From: Prauserella muralis | Lineage (GTDB): Bacteria > Actinomycetota > Actinomycetes > Mycobacteriales > Pseudonocardiaceae | Direction: 5' to 3' | DNA length: 64,000 bases | Assembly: GCF_003202285.1 (NCBI RefSeq) | Contig: NZ_MASW01000007.1 | Span: 768,093 to 832,092, forward strand | Shown here: positions 10,908-19,757 of the stretch, piece after piece | How positions within the stretch are numbered: the first letter of the stretch is position 1 | Layout: each line of letters starts with the position of its first letter | Translations under genes and position numbers: made by a program | The notes under the pieces: generated by a model | Databases searched by the model: none | The model's input: only the letters and a program-made list of their open reading frames with translations | What the model was told of the DNA's origin: nothing

Positions 10908-12086
10908 CCCGCCCGGTGTGAGCACCTGGGCGTTGGCGAGCAGCTTGGGCACCAGCTCGTCCAGGTCCAGGCGGCCCTCGACGGCGCTGAGCTGCTCGGG
11001 CCGGGTGCGGGTGGCGACGCTGGGCGGAGCGAGCAGGCTGCAGCAGTCCTCGTCCGGTAGCCGGGACACCTGCCCGGTGCCGATCCGCTCGGCCTCCGCG
11101 ATGATCTCCTCCTTGTCCCACGCCAGCAGCGGCCGCAGCAGCGGCAGCGTCGTGGCCTGCTCCACCGTGGCGAGGTTGCTCAGGGTCTGGCTGGACACCT
11201 GGCCGAGGCTGTCGCCGGTGACCAGGGCCTGCGCGCCCACCTCCGCGGCAAGAGCCGCCGCGGTGCGCACCATCAGCCTGCGCTGGGCGACCACCTGCAG
11301 CTGGCCCGCTCCCGCCGTCGCGAGGGCCCGCTGCGCGTCGCCGATGCTCACCACGTGCAGCCGCGAGTGGCCCTGGAACCGGTCGAGCTGGCGGACCAGC
11401 GCGTAGGCCTTGTAGGTGGAAGACGGGTTGGTGAACGGCGCGCCGCTGAAGTGCACGAACTCGCACCGCAGGCCCCTGCGCATCGCCCGGTAGGCCGCCA
11501 CCGGCGAGTCGAACCCGCCGGAGAGCAGCACGAGCGCCCTGCCGCTCGAGCCCGCGGGCAGCCCGCCCTGCCCGCGCAGCCGGTCCACGGAGACGAACAC
11601 CTCGTGCTCGTCGACCTCGACGAGCACCCGCACCTCCGGGTCGCCGAGGTCGACCGGCCAGCCCCACTCCTTGCAGACCCGCTCCCCGAGGTAGGCGGCG
11701 AGCGTGGACGAGGACATCGGGAAGGTCTTGTCCCTGCGGCGGGCCTTGATGGCGAACCGGCGGGACACGCCACCCGGTTCCCCGAACCGCTCGGTGAGCA
11801 GCTGCAGCACGGCTTCCGCCGCGCTGGACGGCGTTCTGGCCGAGCGCAGCGCGGGCTGCACGACGCTCACCCCGAGCACACCCTGCGCGCGCTCGACGAG
11901 CTCCGCCTGCGGCAGCTCCTTCGACGACAGCACGAGCACGCCCTTGCGGCGGGCGATCTTCACGAAGGCGCCGTCGGTGCGCACGGCCCGCTGGGCGGCG
12001 CGCAGCAGGTGCCGTTCGAAGGCGCCGCGGTTGCGGCCCTTCAAGGCGAGTTCGCCGTATTTCAGCAGCACACACGGCTGGGCCAT
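10902..12086 (-). CDS. thiI: tRNA uracil 4-sulfurtransferase ThiI
   Basis: A 394-residue ThiI: an N-terminal ferredoxin-like/THUMP region (LLKYGELALKGRNRGAFERHL), then an adenylating PP-loop SGGFDSPVAAY near residue 200, and the family segment VTGDSLGQVSSQTLSNL. It catalyses ATP-dependent sulfur transfer to U8 of tRNA and may also supply sulfur for thiamine. It ends at the length of the short form without a C-terminal rhodanese domain, so another sulfur relay is needed. The ATG at 12086 follows GGGGG at about 10 nt. It lies downstream of the DivIVA-like gene on the same strand. Confidence 0.92.
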   Translation of the reverse strand: MAQPCVLLKYGELALKGRNRGAFERHLLRAAQRAVRTDGAFVKIARRKGVLVLSSKELPQAELVERAQGVLGVSVVQPALRSARTPSSAAEAVLQLLTERFGEPGGVSRRFAIKARRRDKTFPMSSSTLAAYLGERVCKEWGWPVDLGDPEVRVLVEVDEHEVFVSVDRLRGQGGLPAGSSGRALVLLSGGFDSPVAAYRAMRRGLRCEFVHFSGAPFTNPSSTYKAYALVRQLDRFQGHSRLHVVSIGDAQRALATAGAGQLQVVAQRRLMVRTAAALAAEVGAQALVTGDSLGQVSSQTLSNLATVEQATTLPLLRPLLAWDKEEIIAEAERIGTGQVSRLPDEDCCSLLAPPSVATRTRPEQLSAVEGRLDLDELVPKLLANAQVLTPGGS

Positions 12087-12169
12087 GGTGTCGTCACCCC
12101 CGTCCGGCTGTTCTCGTGGCCGGCGCGGGTCTGCCGCACGTGTTCGGTTTCGTTCATCCGCAACCTCCG

Positions 12170-13054
12170 TCAGTGACCAGGTTGCACCGCTGCTCCCGGA
12201 GCCCGTGGCTGGGGTACGGGTGTGCCGTCCAGGTCGGCCTCGCCGGGCACGGGTTCGGTCAGCGGCAGCATGCGCGACAGCAGCTGCCGCGCCGTGCGGA
12301 GCTCGGCCGCGACCCGGCCTCGCACATTCTCCAGGTCGTGCACCCTGGCCGTGGCCTCGGCCACGATCTCGGCGGCGTGTTCGCGTGCCTCGGCCACCAC
12401 GCGGTCGGCCTTCTCCCGTGCCGCCTCGTCGCGCTCGGCCAGCGCACGGGCCGCCTCCTCCCTGCGGGCGGCCAGCGCGGCCGCGAACTCGCGTTCCCGC
12501 TGCTGGCGCCGCCGGGTGGCCTGTTCGTCGGCCTCGCGACGGCGCCGTTCGGCCTCCTCCTCCCGCTGCCGCGCCTCGGCCCGGAGCCGTTCGGCCAGCT
12601 CCTGGTACTCCCGCTCCAGGCGCCTGCTCCGCTCGTCGAGCTCGGCGAGCATCCGCTCGTACCGGCCGCGCAGCCGCGTGGCGGCCCGTTCGGCGGAGTC
12701 CCGGGTGCGCGCGGCGGCGGCCTGGGCCCGGCTGGTGATCTCGTCGGCCTCCTCGTGGGCCAGCTCCACCAGGTGCAGCATCCGCTCGGACAACCCGTCG
12801 GACGAGATCGGCTCGGCGCACACGCGGTCGAGCCGGGCGCGCAGCTCGTCGTTCTCGTTGCGCAGCTGCTCCAGCTGATCGGCGAGCCGTTCGACACAGT
12901 CGGCCGCGGCGTCGCGATCGGCCGTCACGAGCCGCAGCTCCTCCTCGACGCGCCTGGCGTAGCCGTCGACCTGCTCGCGGTCGTACCCTCTCCAGCTCAC
13001 GCGGAAATCGGGCGCGGGCCGCGCGGTGTCTGCCCGGCTGTCCGTGATCGTCAT
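12170..13054 (-). CDS. DivIVA-like coiled-coil protein
   Basis: A 294-residue protein opening with a DivIVA-type lipid-binding signature, FRVSWRGYDREQVDGYARRVEEEL, followed by two long, heavily charged coiled coils (about residues 40-90 and 105-245) rich in Ala, Glu and Arg, and a short Pro-rich tail. Such proteins act as membrane-associated scaffolds in polar growth or septation of actinobacteria; the exact role here is unknown. The start at 13054 is well supported: GGAGG lies 6 nt upstream. Confidence 0.8.
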   Translation of the reverse strand: MTITDSRADTARPAPDFRVSWRGYDREQVDGYARRVEEELRLVTADRDAAADCVERLADQLEQLRNENDELRARLDRVCAEPISSDGLSERMLHLVELAHEEADEITSRAQAAAARTRDSAERAATRLRGRYERMLAELDERSRRLEREYQELAERLRAEARQREEEAERRRREADEQATRRRQQREREFAAALAARREEAARALAERDEAAREKADRVVAEAREHAAEIVAEATARVHDLENVRGRVAAELRTARQLLSRMLPLTEPVPGEADLDGTPVPQPRAPGAAVQPGH

Positions 13055-13198
13055 CTGCCACCTCCGCACCATCCGCGTATACCCAGTCGGGTATGCGTGC
13101 CTGCCGCGGTCATCCGGCCGCACCGCTGTGACCGACGTGTCCGATGAGCCGATTTGCCAAGCGGCACAAGGGATTCTGTGACCACCGGCGGCGATCGG

Positions 13199-13363
13199 TC
13201 ACCGTCGGGCGCGACCGGAGCTGCGTGCTCCAGCGCCAAGAGTACCCAAAAGATCTATCGCCAGGCAGACGAAGAGTGCGGTACCCCAGTTATTCCACGG
13301 TCCCCACGACTGCACGTCCGGGGTTCCGGCGATCAACCACACGACAAGCCATATGAAGGTCAT
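13199..13363 (-). CDS. Small membrane protein, 54 aa
   Basis: Two hydrophobic helices (MTFIWLVVWLIAG and WGTALFVCLAIDLLGTLG) flank a short Trp/Pro-rich loop, ending in a basic tail. The ATG at 13363 is chosen because GAGGTG lies 7 nt upstream; the longer ORF reaching 13480 would add an unlikely Arg-rich leader. No family is recognised. It is divergent from the gene at 13481. Confidence 0.55.
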   Translation of the reverse strand: MTFIWLVVWLIAGTPDVQSWGPWNNWGTALFVCLAIDLLGTLGAGARSSGRARR

Positions 13364-13480
13364 GACCATCACCTCTTTCGCGACACCGTAGGAAGGCGGC
13401 AGGCCACCGAGCCAGGGCAGAAAGCCCGACGGCGAAGGGACGTTCGCCCCCGTGCGCCGCCGCGTGAGGAAGGAGCGCAC

Positions 13481-13957
13481 GTGGACTCCACGGACTCCAC
13501 CGACTCAGCCGTCTCGGACCTGCACCACGCCGACTGCCTCGAACTCGTCCGCGGCACGGGAGAGCGCCACACCGCTCGGGTCGCCGTCGACGGCGCGAGC
13601 CCGCTCCTGCTGGCCTGTTTCGTGCGGGCGGGCGGCGACGTGCTCGTGCCCACCGGCACCGACGCGTCGCTCACCCGCGCGGCCACGGGCAAGCCGGTGG
13701 CCGTCGAGTTCTCGGGCGAGGAGACCGGGCAGGGGTGGACCGTGCGCGGCGTGGGCCTCGCCCGCCCGCTGGGCCACCGCGACCGGCCCCGCCCCGCCAC
13801 CGGTGACGCGCTCGCCCTGCGCTACGCCTTCGACAACGGCATCCGCATCCGCATCGCCCGGCTCACCGGCAGCCGCACCGGCCCCGCCATCCCCGCGCAG
13901 CGGTCCGCGGAGGCCCCGGCCCCCGACCCGGTGCCATCCGAGCCTGAGACCGCGTGA
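13481..13957 (+). CDS. Pyridoxamine 5'-phosphate oxidase-like protein
   Basis: A 158-residue protein with the split-barrel pattern of small flavin-nucleotide-binding proteins: LELVRGTGERHTARVAVDG, then PLLLACFVRAGGDVLVPTG and AVEFSGEE. The C-terminal ~25 residues are a disordered Pro/Ala/Glu tail. Cofactor (FMN or F420) and substrate are unknown. The GTG at 13481 follows AGGAG by 6 nt. The gene converges on the arcC end 13 bp away. Confidence 0.65.
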   Translation: MDSTDSTDSAVSDLHHADCLELVRGTGERHTARVAVDGASPLLLACFVRAGGDVLVPTGTDASLTRAATGKPVAVEFSGEETGQGWTVRGVGLARPLGHRDRPRPATGDALALRYAFDNGIRIRIARLTGSRTGPAIPAQRSAEAPAPDPVPSEPETA

Positions 13958-13969
13958 GCGCCCGGCACC

Positions 13970-14875
13970 TCACGGATCGACCCGGGTGCCCGCCGTGCCG
14001 GCGAGGATCGCGCCCGCCTCGTGCAGGGCGCCGATCGCGGCCAGCGAGCCGCCCGCCGCGAGGAACCGACCGCACGCGTCCACCTTCGGCGCCATGGACC
14101 CCTCCGGCAGGCCCAGCGCCCGCAACTGCGCCACGCTCGCCCTCGCGATCGGCTCCGGGTGCGCCGTGCCGAAGCCGCGCAGCACCGCGGGCACGTCGGT
14201 GAGCAGCAGCAACGCGTCGGCCTTGAGCTCACCGGCCAGCAGCGCCGCCGTGAGGTCCTTGTCGACAACCGCCTCGACACCGCGCAGCGTGCCGTCGTCC
14301 CCGGCGGCCACGGGCACCCCACCGCCGCCGCCCGCGACCACCACCACGCCCTCGGCGGCCAGCCGCGCGATCACGGGACGCTCGACCACGGCCACTGGCT
14401 CCGGCGAGGGCACCACCCGCCGCCAGCGACGGCCGTCGCGGCGCAGTGTCCAGCCGCGATCAGCGGCGAGCGTGCCTGCCGCGGTCTCGCCGTAGCCGGG
14501 GCCGATGAACTTCACCGGCCGCGCGAACGCGGGGTCGTTGCCATCGACGACGGTGCGGGTCACCAGCGTGACGACCTCACGGCCGGGCAGTGCGGCACTC
14601 AGCGCCTCGGCCAGCCAGTAGCCGATCATGCCCTGTGTCTCGGCCACCAGGACGTCCAGCGGATACGGCTGGTCGAGGTCTCTGTCGGCGGCGCTCTCCA
14701 GCGCCAGCATGCCGACCTGCGGCCCGTTGCCGTGCACGACGACGAGCTCGTACTCGGTGGCCAGCGGGGCCAGCGCGCGCACCGCGCGCCGCACGTTCTG
14801 CTGCTGGAGCGTGTGCTCGGCGCGCTGTCCCCTGCGCAACAGCGCGTTGCCGCCGAGCGCGGCCACGATCCTCAC
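13970..14875 (-). CDS. arcC: Carbamate kinase
   Basis: About 301 residues with the carbamate kinase signatures [16 protein letters not shown] at the N-terminus, VVHGNGPQVGML, the VVVVAGGGGGVPV loop, and VVDKDLTAALLA. The enzyme makes ATP from carbamoyl phosphate and ADP in the arginine deiminase pathway. Its GTG start overlaps the stop of the carbamoyltransferase gene by 4 nt (GTGA). Because the upstream arcD and arcA parts are broken, it would have to use carbamoyl phosphate from another source. Confidence 0.92.
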   Translation of the reverse strand: MRIVAALGGNALLRRGQRAEHTLQQQNVRRAVRALAPLATEYELVVVHGNGPQVGMLALESAADRDLDQPYPLDVLVAETQGMIGYWLAEALSAALPGREVVTLVTRTVVDGNDPAFARPVKFIGPGYGETAAGTLAADRGWTLRRDGRRWRRVVPSPEPVAVVERPVIARLAAEGVVVVAGGGGGVPVAAGDDGTLRGVEAVVDKDLTAALLAGELKADALLLLTDVPAVLRGFGTAHPEPIARASVAQLRALGLPEGSMAPKVDACGRFLAAGGSLAAIGALHEAGAILAGTAGTRVDP

Positions 14876-15816
14876 CGGGCGGCACCCTGGCCGACGAGCC
14901 TGCCGCACAGCAGCGCGTACAGCACGGCCTGCGCGACCGGCTGCCGGTTGGCCGCCTGCCGGAACACCACCGACTGGCCGTCGTCGATGACCTCGGCCGA
15001 GACCTCCTCGCCGCGGTGCGCGGGCAGGCAGTGCAGGAACACCGCGTCCGAGCGGGCCCGCAGCATGAGCTGCTTGTCCACCCGGTAGGGCTTGAGGGCG
15101 ATCCGCCGCGCCTCGGCCTCCTCCGGCGGGTCGCCCATCGACAGCCACACGTCGGTGTACACGGCGCTGGCGTCCCGCACGGCCTCGGCAGGGTCACTCA
15201 GGCGCTCGACGGTGCTGCCGGTGGTCGCCGCGATCCGCTCGGCGGCGAAGAGCCCCTCGGCGTCGGGCGGGTACTCCTCCGGCGTGGCGAGGGCGATGTC
15301 CACCCCGGCCAGCGCCGCCGCCTGCGCGAGGCTGACGGCGACGTTGTTGCCGGCACCGACGTAGGCGATGCGCCGTCCGCGCAGGTCACCGAACACCTGC
15401 CGCAGGGTGAACAGGTCGGTCAGGCTCTGCAGCGGGTGGTGGCCGTCGGTCAGGGCGTTGACCACCGGCACGGTCGCGGCGCCGGCGAAGCGGCGCAGCT
15501 GCTCGTCCGACGCCGTGCGGATGACGATGGCGGCCACGTAGCTGGACAGCACCCGCGCCGTGTCCTCGATCGTCTCGCCCCTGCCCAGCTGCAGCTCACC
15601 GGGCGCGAGCAGCGTCGGCACGCCGCCGAGCCTGGTCACGGCGGCCTCGGTGGACACCCGGGTGCGGGTCGACGGCTTGGTGAAGTGCAGCGCCACCAGC
15701 CGGTTCCGCAGGGCCGTCGGGGTGTGGTCGCGATCCTGCGCGTAGTGCTCGGCCAGTCGCATCAGCACGCCGAAGTCGGCCGTGGACAGCTCCGCGGTGG
15801 TGAGCAGGTTCCTCAT
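14872..15816 (-). CDS. arcB: Ornithine carbamoyltransferase, arginine deiminase-type (arcB position)
   Basis: A 314-residue ornithine carbamoyltransferase. The carbamoyl phosphate site KPSTRTRV, the [12 protein letters not shown] segment, and the ornithine-site HCLPAHRG loop are intact. Its position between an arcA remnant and arcC indicates the catabolic role (citrulline to ornithine plus carbamoyl phosphate) rather than arginine biosynthesis, although the sequence alone cannot separate ArcB from ArgF. The start ATG overlaps the arcA remnant's stop by 4 nt. Confidence 0.9.
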   Translation of the reverse strand: MRNLLTTAELSTADFGVLMRLAEHYAQDRDHTPTALRNRLVALHFTKPSTRTRVSTEAAVTRLGGVPTLLAPGELQLGRGETIEDTARVLSSYVAAIVIRTASDEQLRRFAGAATVPVVNALTDGHHPLQSLTDLFTLRQVFGDLRGRRIAYVGAGNNVAVSLAQAAALAGVDIALATPEEYPPDAEGLFAAERIAATTGSTVERLSDPAEAVRDASAVYTDVWLSMGDPPEEAEARRIALKPYRVDKQLMLRARSDAVFLHCLPAHRGEEVSAEVIDDGQSVVFRQAANRQPVAQAVLYALLCGRLVGQGAAR

Positions 15817-16169
15817 CGGAGGGCCTCCCGTTCGACAGGGCAGCTCATGCACCGGGGCCCTCCGCGGCCTCTGCCCAGCTCGCTGCCCGGAATGGTGATC
15901 ACTTCGATGCCGTTGCGGCGCAGCATCGTGTTGGTGGTGACGTTGCGCTCGTAGGCCACGACGACGCCCGGTTCGACGGCGAGCACGTTGTTGCCATCGT
16001 CCCACTGTTCCCGTTCGGCGGCCCGCACGTCCTGTTCCGCCTGCAGCACCCGCACCCTCGGCAGGCCCAGCTCGGCGGCCACGGCGGCGAAGAAGTGCGG
16101 GTTCTCGCGCACCACGGGTGACGGCACGCCCGCGCCGTCGCTGGGCCGCAGCGTGAACGCGGGTGACAC
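15813..16169 (-). pseudogene. arcA: Arginine deiminase, C-terminal remnant
   Basis: Only the last ~115 residues of arginine deiminase survive: [20 protein letters not shown], then [20 protein letters not shown], and the active-site end [16 protein letters not shown] with the catalytic Cys. A full enzyme has about 400 residues, so the guanidinium-binding core is missing and activity is impossible. Its stop overlaps the arcB start by 4 nt, showing that the original operon order was kept. Just upstream lies the beginning of an amino-acid antiporter gene, consistent with one internal deletion. Confidence 0.85.
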
Positions 16170-16229
16170 CGTGGTCCTCCGGGGCCAGCCACCGGTGCCG
16201 CGCCGCTCCGGCGAACAGCGGGCGGAACC

Positions 16230-16374
16230 GCTGCACGAAGCTGCCCAGCGCGCTCGGCAGCAGGAACACGCCCGAGCCGATCATGTTTCCGATCACCAGC
16301 GCGGTGGCGGCCCACAGTCCGAGGCAGCGACGGCGCCGGCGGGACGCGAGGTCCGTCGTCGCTGTGTCAGTCAT
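16230..16374 (-). pseudogene. arcD: Arginine/ornithine antiporter, N-terminal remnant
   Basis: From the ATG at 16374 the frame reads MTDTATTDLASRRRRRCLGL and then [20 protein letters not shown], the first transmembrane helix and substrate motif of APC-superfamily amino-acid exchangers of the ArcD type. After about 48 residues similarity is lost. The rest of the antiporter is absent and arcA sequence follows. This is the left partner of the deletion that removed most of arcD and arcA. Confidence 0.75.
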
Positions 16375-16520
16375 GCCGACCAGCACACCCGGCACCGGCG
16401 ACGGCCGGTGGAGGCCGGAGAACCAAGGTCGCGGTGACCAAAGTCCCTCCGGTCGGAGGAGCCCGCCCCTGCCGGGCTCGCGGGTCGCCGCCGGGTTCCG
16501 GGCAGCTGACGGCGGAAAAG

Positions 16521-16551
16521 GGGGCGGCCGCCCGCGCGGGACGGCCGCCCC
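16521..16551 (-). terminator. Terminator after the CBS-BON gene
   Basis: A 10-bp stem (GGGGCGGCCG with CGGCCGCCCC, 11-nt loop) lies 18 bp past the minus-strand stop at 16569. It is followed on that strand by CTTTTCC. Confidence 0.75.
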
Positions 16552-16568
16552 TCCCTCCCCTCCCCCAG

Positions 16569-17243
16569 TTACCTGCGAGCTAGGCCCCGCTCCTGGTCCA
16601 GGCGGTAGGTGAGCTGGTTGACGACGTGAACGACACCGAGGACGTGGGAGGCGAGCGTGGCAGCCAGCTCCGCGTCGCCGCGGCGCTCGACCGTGCCGGT
16701 CAGCGTCACCACACCCCCGCTGGCGATCACGCCGACCGTGGCGGCGTCGACCCCGGGCACGCGCGTGAGCGCCTGCTGCCGGACGTCGGCGACGATGTCG
16801 TCGTCGGCGCGCACGAACGCCATGAGCAGGTCGCCGCGCGTCAGCACGCCGGCGAGGGCGCCGTCGGCGAGCACGAACAGCCTGCGCGCCCGCGACCGGC
16901 CGAACTCGCGCGCGGCGGCGGCCAGCGTGGCGGCGGCGTCCAGGCTCGGCACCGGGGTGGTCATCAGGTCCAGTGCCGTGGTCGCCCAGGTGGCGTCCCA
17001 GCGTTGCCGGGCCCGCTGGCGGGCGAAGGGGAGCGGCCGGCCCGAGCCGTCGGCAAGGTCCTCCCGCCGCGGCAGCAGGTCCGCCTCCGTCACCATGCCG
17101 AGCAGCGCACCGCGGTCGCTGACGACGGGCACCGCGCCGATGTCGTGGCTCAACAGCATCTCGAGGATGGTCGTGAAGTCGGTTCCCGGGCGCACCGTGA
17201 CCGGATCGGGTGTCATCACCGACCCCACTGTCACCTGGTACAT
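16569..17243 (-). CDS. CBS-pair/BON domain protein
   Basis: A 224-residue soluble protein. Two CBS motifs cover residues ~1-150 (SVMTPDPVTVRPGTDFTTIL, DIGAVPVVSDRGALLGMVTE, and again MTTPVPSLDAAATLAAAA), and residues ~155-220 are a BON domain (VTLTGTVERRGDAELAATL). Such proteins are thought to sense adenine nucleotides; related HRP1-like proteins belong to the DevR hypoxia regulon in mycobacteria. The ATG at 17243 has GAGG 8 nt upstream. The ORF seen to extend further upstream through the IS element is a shadow. Confidence 0.85.
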   Translation of the reverse strand: MYQVTVGSVMTPDPVTVRPGTDFTTILEMLLSHDIGAVPVVSDRGALLGMVTEADLLPRREDLADGSGRPLPFARQRARQRWDATWATTALDLMTTPVPSLDAAATLAAAAREFGRSRARRLFVLADGALAGVLTRGDLLMAFVRADDDIVADVRQQALTRVPGVDAATVGVIASGGVVTLTGTVERRGDAELAATLASHVLGVVHVVNQLTYRLDQERGLARR

Positions 17244-17528
17244 CGGCGGTTCCTCAGCGTCTCGATAACCCTCGGTCCTGGTAGCCGTCCTTCCACGGTC
17301 ACGGTTCGTGCGCGCCTGCGCTAGAGGCGAAGGTCCCTGGCCCGTCCCACCGCGGGCCGTGTGCGCGTGGACGTTCGCCCCTGGGGCGGTCCAGGCTTGG
17401 CGCCGACAGCCGCCGCGACCCCCTCCCCCAAAGCTCCCCAATGCGGCATTCGCTCCACTGGATGGAGCGAATGCCCAATGCCGGGTAGTTAGGGGCGTGG
17501 GTGTGGTGTCAACCCTGGTGGAGTAGGA

Positions 17529-17588
17529 CAACGGAGCTTCCGCTAGAACATTGTCGACCAAGATCAACGTTCGGCGGGAGCTCCGTTG
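17529..17588 (+). promoter_or_regulatory. Inverted repeat sequestering the transposase start site
   Basis: CAACGGAGCTTCCGC (17529-17543) pairs with GCGGGAGCTCCGTTG (17574-17588) with one mismatch. The downstream arm contains the GGGAG ribosome binding site and the TTG start codon. Read-through transcripts entering from outside the IS would fold and hide the start, as described for other IS4-family elements. Confidence 0.7.
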
Positions 17589-18968
17589 TCTGCGCAGTCT
17601 GTCATATCCCGGATGGTTGGTGTGTTCGCGCCGGGTCACCTTGGTGAGCTGACCCAGGTCGTGCCCTTCGAGATGGTCGATGCGGTGCTGGCCGAGGCGC
17701 CCGCGGCGACGCAGCGGCGGGTGCGGTTGTTGCCGGCCCGGGTGACGGTGTACTTCCTGCTGGCGATGGGCCTGTTCCCCGAGCGTGGCTATCGCGGGGT
17801 GTTTGCGTCGCTGACCGCCGGTCTGGGTGCGCTGCGGCCGGCGACGCCGACGGCGTCGGCATTGCGGCAAGCCCGGTCCCGCCTCGGGCCGGGCCCGCTG
17901 GCCGCGTTGTTCACTCTGCTGGCCGGGCCGGTGGCCCGGCCCCGCACCCCCGGCGCCTGCTGGCGGGGCCTGCGACTGGTCGCGATCGACGGAACGCAGG
18001 TCGCCATCCCCGACAGCGAACCCCACCGGGCCTGGACCCAGATGAGCCGCACCGCCTCCCATCCCTCGGCCGGGTATCCGCTGCTGCGGCTGGTCACGCT
18101 GGTCGAGTGCGGCACCCGCGCGCTGATCGCGGCGGTGTTCGGCAGCCCCGCCGACGGAGAACTGGCCTACGCGGCCACCCTGCTGAACCGGCTGCGTCCG
18201 GGGATGGTGCTGCTCGCCGACCGCAATTTCGACGCCGCGACCTTCCTCGCCGGCACCGCCAGCACCGGCGCGGACCTGCTGATCCGGCTCAAAGGCAACC
18301 GACGCCCACCACTGCTGGGCCGCCACACCGACGGGTCGATCCGCTCGATCATCGGCGGCGTCGAAGTCCGGGTCATCGAAGCCCTGGTCACCGTCACCAC
18401 AGCCGACGGGTCCCACCGCAGCGAGCACTACCGGCTGGTCACCACCCTGCTCGACCCCCAGCGTTATCCGGCCACCGACCTGATCGAGCTCTACCACCAG
18501 CGCTGGGAGATCGAAACCGCCTACCTCGCCCTCAAACACACCCTCACCCGCGGGCGGGTCCTGCGTTCGCAGACCCCGACCGGAGCCCAGCAGGAACTCT
18601 GGGCACTGCTGGCGACCTATCAAATCCTGCGCATCGCGATGACCGACGCCACCAATTCCCGCCCCGGCCTCACCCCCGACCGGGCCGGGTTCAGCGTCGC
18701 GCTACACGCCGCCCGCGACCAGGTCATCACCGCCCAGTCGATCATCGCCGGCACCCACATCGACCTCATCGGCACCATCGGCACCCACATCCTGGCCAGC
18801 CTGCTCCCAGCCCGCCGAGCACGCACCTGCCCCCGAACCGTCAAACGACCACTATCCAAATACGCCTACAACAAACCCCACCAACCCCCCACCTGCCACA
18901 CCATCACCATCGAAATAACCATCACCAACGCCGCAACAAGCCCGTTGACACGCACCACCCCGCCCTAA
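17586..18968 (+). CDS. IS4-family transposase
   Basis: A 460-residue DDE transposase. Residues ~1-100 match the IS4 N-terminal domain (FEMVDAVLAEAP, RLLPARVTVYFLLAMGLF). The catalytic residues are visible: first Asp in LVAIDGTQVAI, second in VLLADRNFDA, and Glu in the YREK-like motif YHQRWEIETAYLALK. Start is TTG at 17586 with GGGAG upstream inside a hairpin. The TAA stop lies within the right terminal repeat. The enzyme should cut and rejoin the element ends. Confidence 0.95.
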   Translation: MSAQSVISRMVGVFAPGHLGELTQVVPFEMVDAVLAEAPAATQRRVRLLPARVTVYFLLAMGLFPERGYRGVFASLTAGLGALRPATPTASALRQARSRLGPGPLAALFTLLAGPVARPRTPGACWRGLRLVAIDGTQVAIPDSEPHRAWTQMSRTASHPSAGYPLLRLVTLVECGTRALIAAVFGSPADGELAYAATLLNRLRPGMVLLADRNFDAATFLAGTASTGADLLIRLKGNRRPPLLGRHTDGSIRSIIGGVEVRVIEALVTVTTADGSHRSEHYRLVTTLLDPQRYPATDLIELYHQRWEIETAYLALKHTLTRGRVLRSQTPTGAQQELWALLATYQILRIAMTDATNSRPGLTPDRAGFSVALHAARDQVITAQSIIAGTHIDLIGTIGTHILASLLPARRARTCPRTVKRPLSKYAYNKPHQPPTCHTITIEITITNAATSPLTRTTPP

Positions 18969-19087
18969 CTACCCGGCCTTGAGCGAATGCCGCATTCGCT
19001 CCGTTGAGTGGAACAAATGTGGCATTGGGGAGCTTGCCGGCGGCTCCTCGGTGGTGGCGGGGGTCTCGTGCCGGTCCTCACCTTTCG

Positions 19088-19573
19088 TCACCGATTCGCC
19101 ATGGCCAGCACCAGCGAGGCACACGCCGCGAGCGCGGCGACGGTGCGCACGTGGTTCCACGCCGTCCACTCCCGCAGGTACCGGGTCCAGTACGCGCGGC
19201 CGCTGTCGCTGCCCGCGGCGACCCGGGCCAGCGCCTCGTTGCGCGGGATGTGCACCACCCGGGTGAGGCCGACGGTGCCGGCGACGTACAGCAGCCCGCC
19301 CGTCAGCGCCCACCCGCTGCCCGCGCCGGCCCACCACACCAGCGCCAGCACCACGGCCACCAGGCTCAGCAGCGCGGTGCCGACGAACACGGTGAGAAAC
19401 GCCGGGCCGAGCACGGTCACGTTGATCGACTGCATCGCGGCGATGCCTTGCGCCGCGGGCAGCCGGGCCAGCGCCCGCATGACGAATGCCGAGAACGCGA
19501 AGAACACGCCTGCGATCAGCCCGCTGCCGAGTGCCGCGGCCAATGCCACGGCGAGGAACACCCCGTTGGTCAT
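19088..19573 (-). CDS. DUF1772 (anthrone oxygenase-like) membrane protein
   Basis: A 161-residue protein with four hydrophobic helices and the family segments FFAFSAFVMRALARLP, INVTVLGPAF and WTRYLREWTAWNHVRTVAAL. These agree with the DUF1772 family, whose fungal relatives include anthrone oxygenases; the bacterial role is unknown. The ATG at 19573 is preferred to the TTG four codons earlier. It stands alone between the IS and the divergent alcohol dehydrogenase. Confidence 0.8.
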   Translation of the reverse strand: MTNGVFLAVALAAALGSGLIAGVFFAFSAFVMRALARLPAAQGIAAMQSINVTVLGPAFLTVFVGTALLSLVAVVLALVWWAGAGSGWALTGGLLYVAGTVGLTRVVHIPRNEALARVAAGSDSGRAYWTRYLREWTAWNHVRTVAALAACASLVLAMANR

Positions 19574-19757
19574 GCGGCAAGTCAAGCGCGCCGCCCGGCA
19601 CGCACACCATCGTCACGGCGCTCGGGCGCATGCGCGGCCGTCTCAGCCGCGCGGAACAGGGGGCGCGAAATGGCGACGGCCCGTGCGCCCGATGGTGACT
19701 CGCGGGCCGCCGGATTGCCTACCTTCGGACACACCTGCACACCCAGGGAGGGCCACG

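Larger units (their letters stand above)
17476..18981 (+). mobile_element. IS4-family insertion sequence, 1506 bp, complete
   Basis: Terminal inverted repeats are CAATGCCGGGTAGTTAGGG (left) and, read inwards from the right, CAAGGCCGGGTAGTTAGGG: 18 of 19 bases match. The flanks carry an exact 10-bp direct repeat, AGCGAATGCC, at 17466-17475 and 18982-18991, within the 9-12 bp range usual for IS4 relatives. One intact DDE transposase gene fills the element. The exact duplication and intact gene suggest a recent and possibly still active insertion. Confidence 0.93.
17431..19035. repeat. Palindromic repeat family copy 2, split by an IS
   Basis: The two halves 17431-17475 and 18982-19035 flank the IS. 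Removing the IS and one 10-bp duplication rebuilds an element with modules AATGCGGCATT, AATGCCGCATT and AATGTGGCATT at 30-bp spacing, bounded by AAGCTCCCC and its inverse GGGGAGCTT. This is the same three-module plan as at 6089-6178. Confidence 0.9.

Noticed and set aside
16569-18623. A 684-codon minus-strand frame running from the CBS-BON gene through the IS
   Set aside because: Only the part from 17243 has protein features; the rest is antisense to the transposase.
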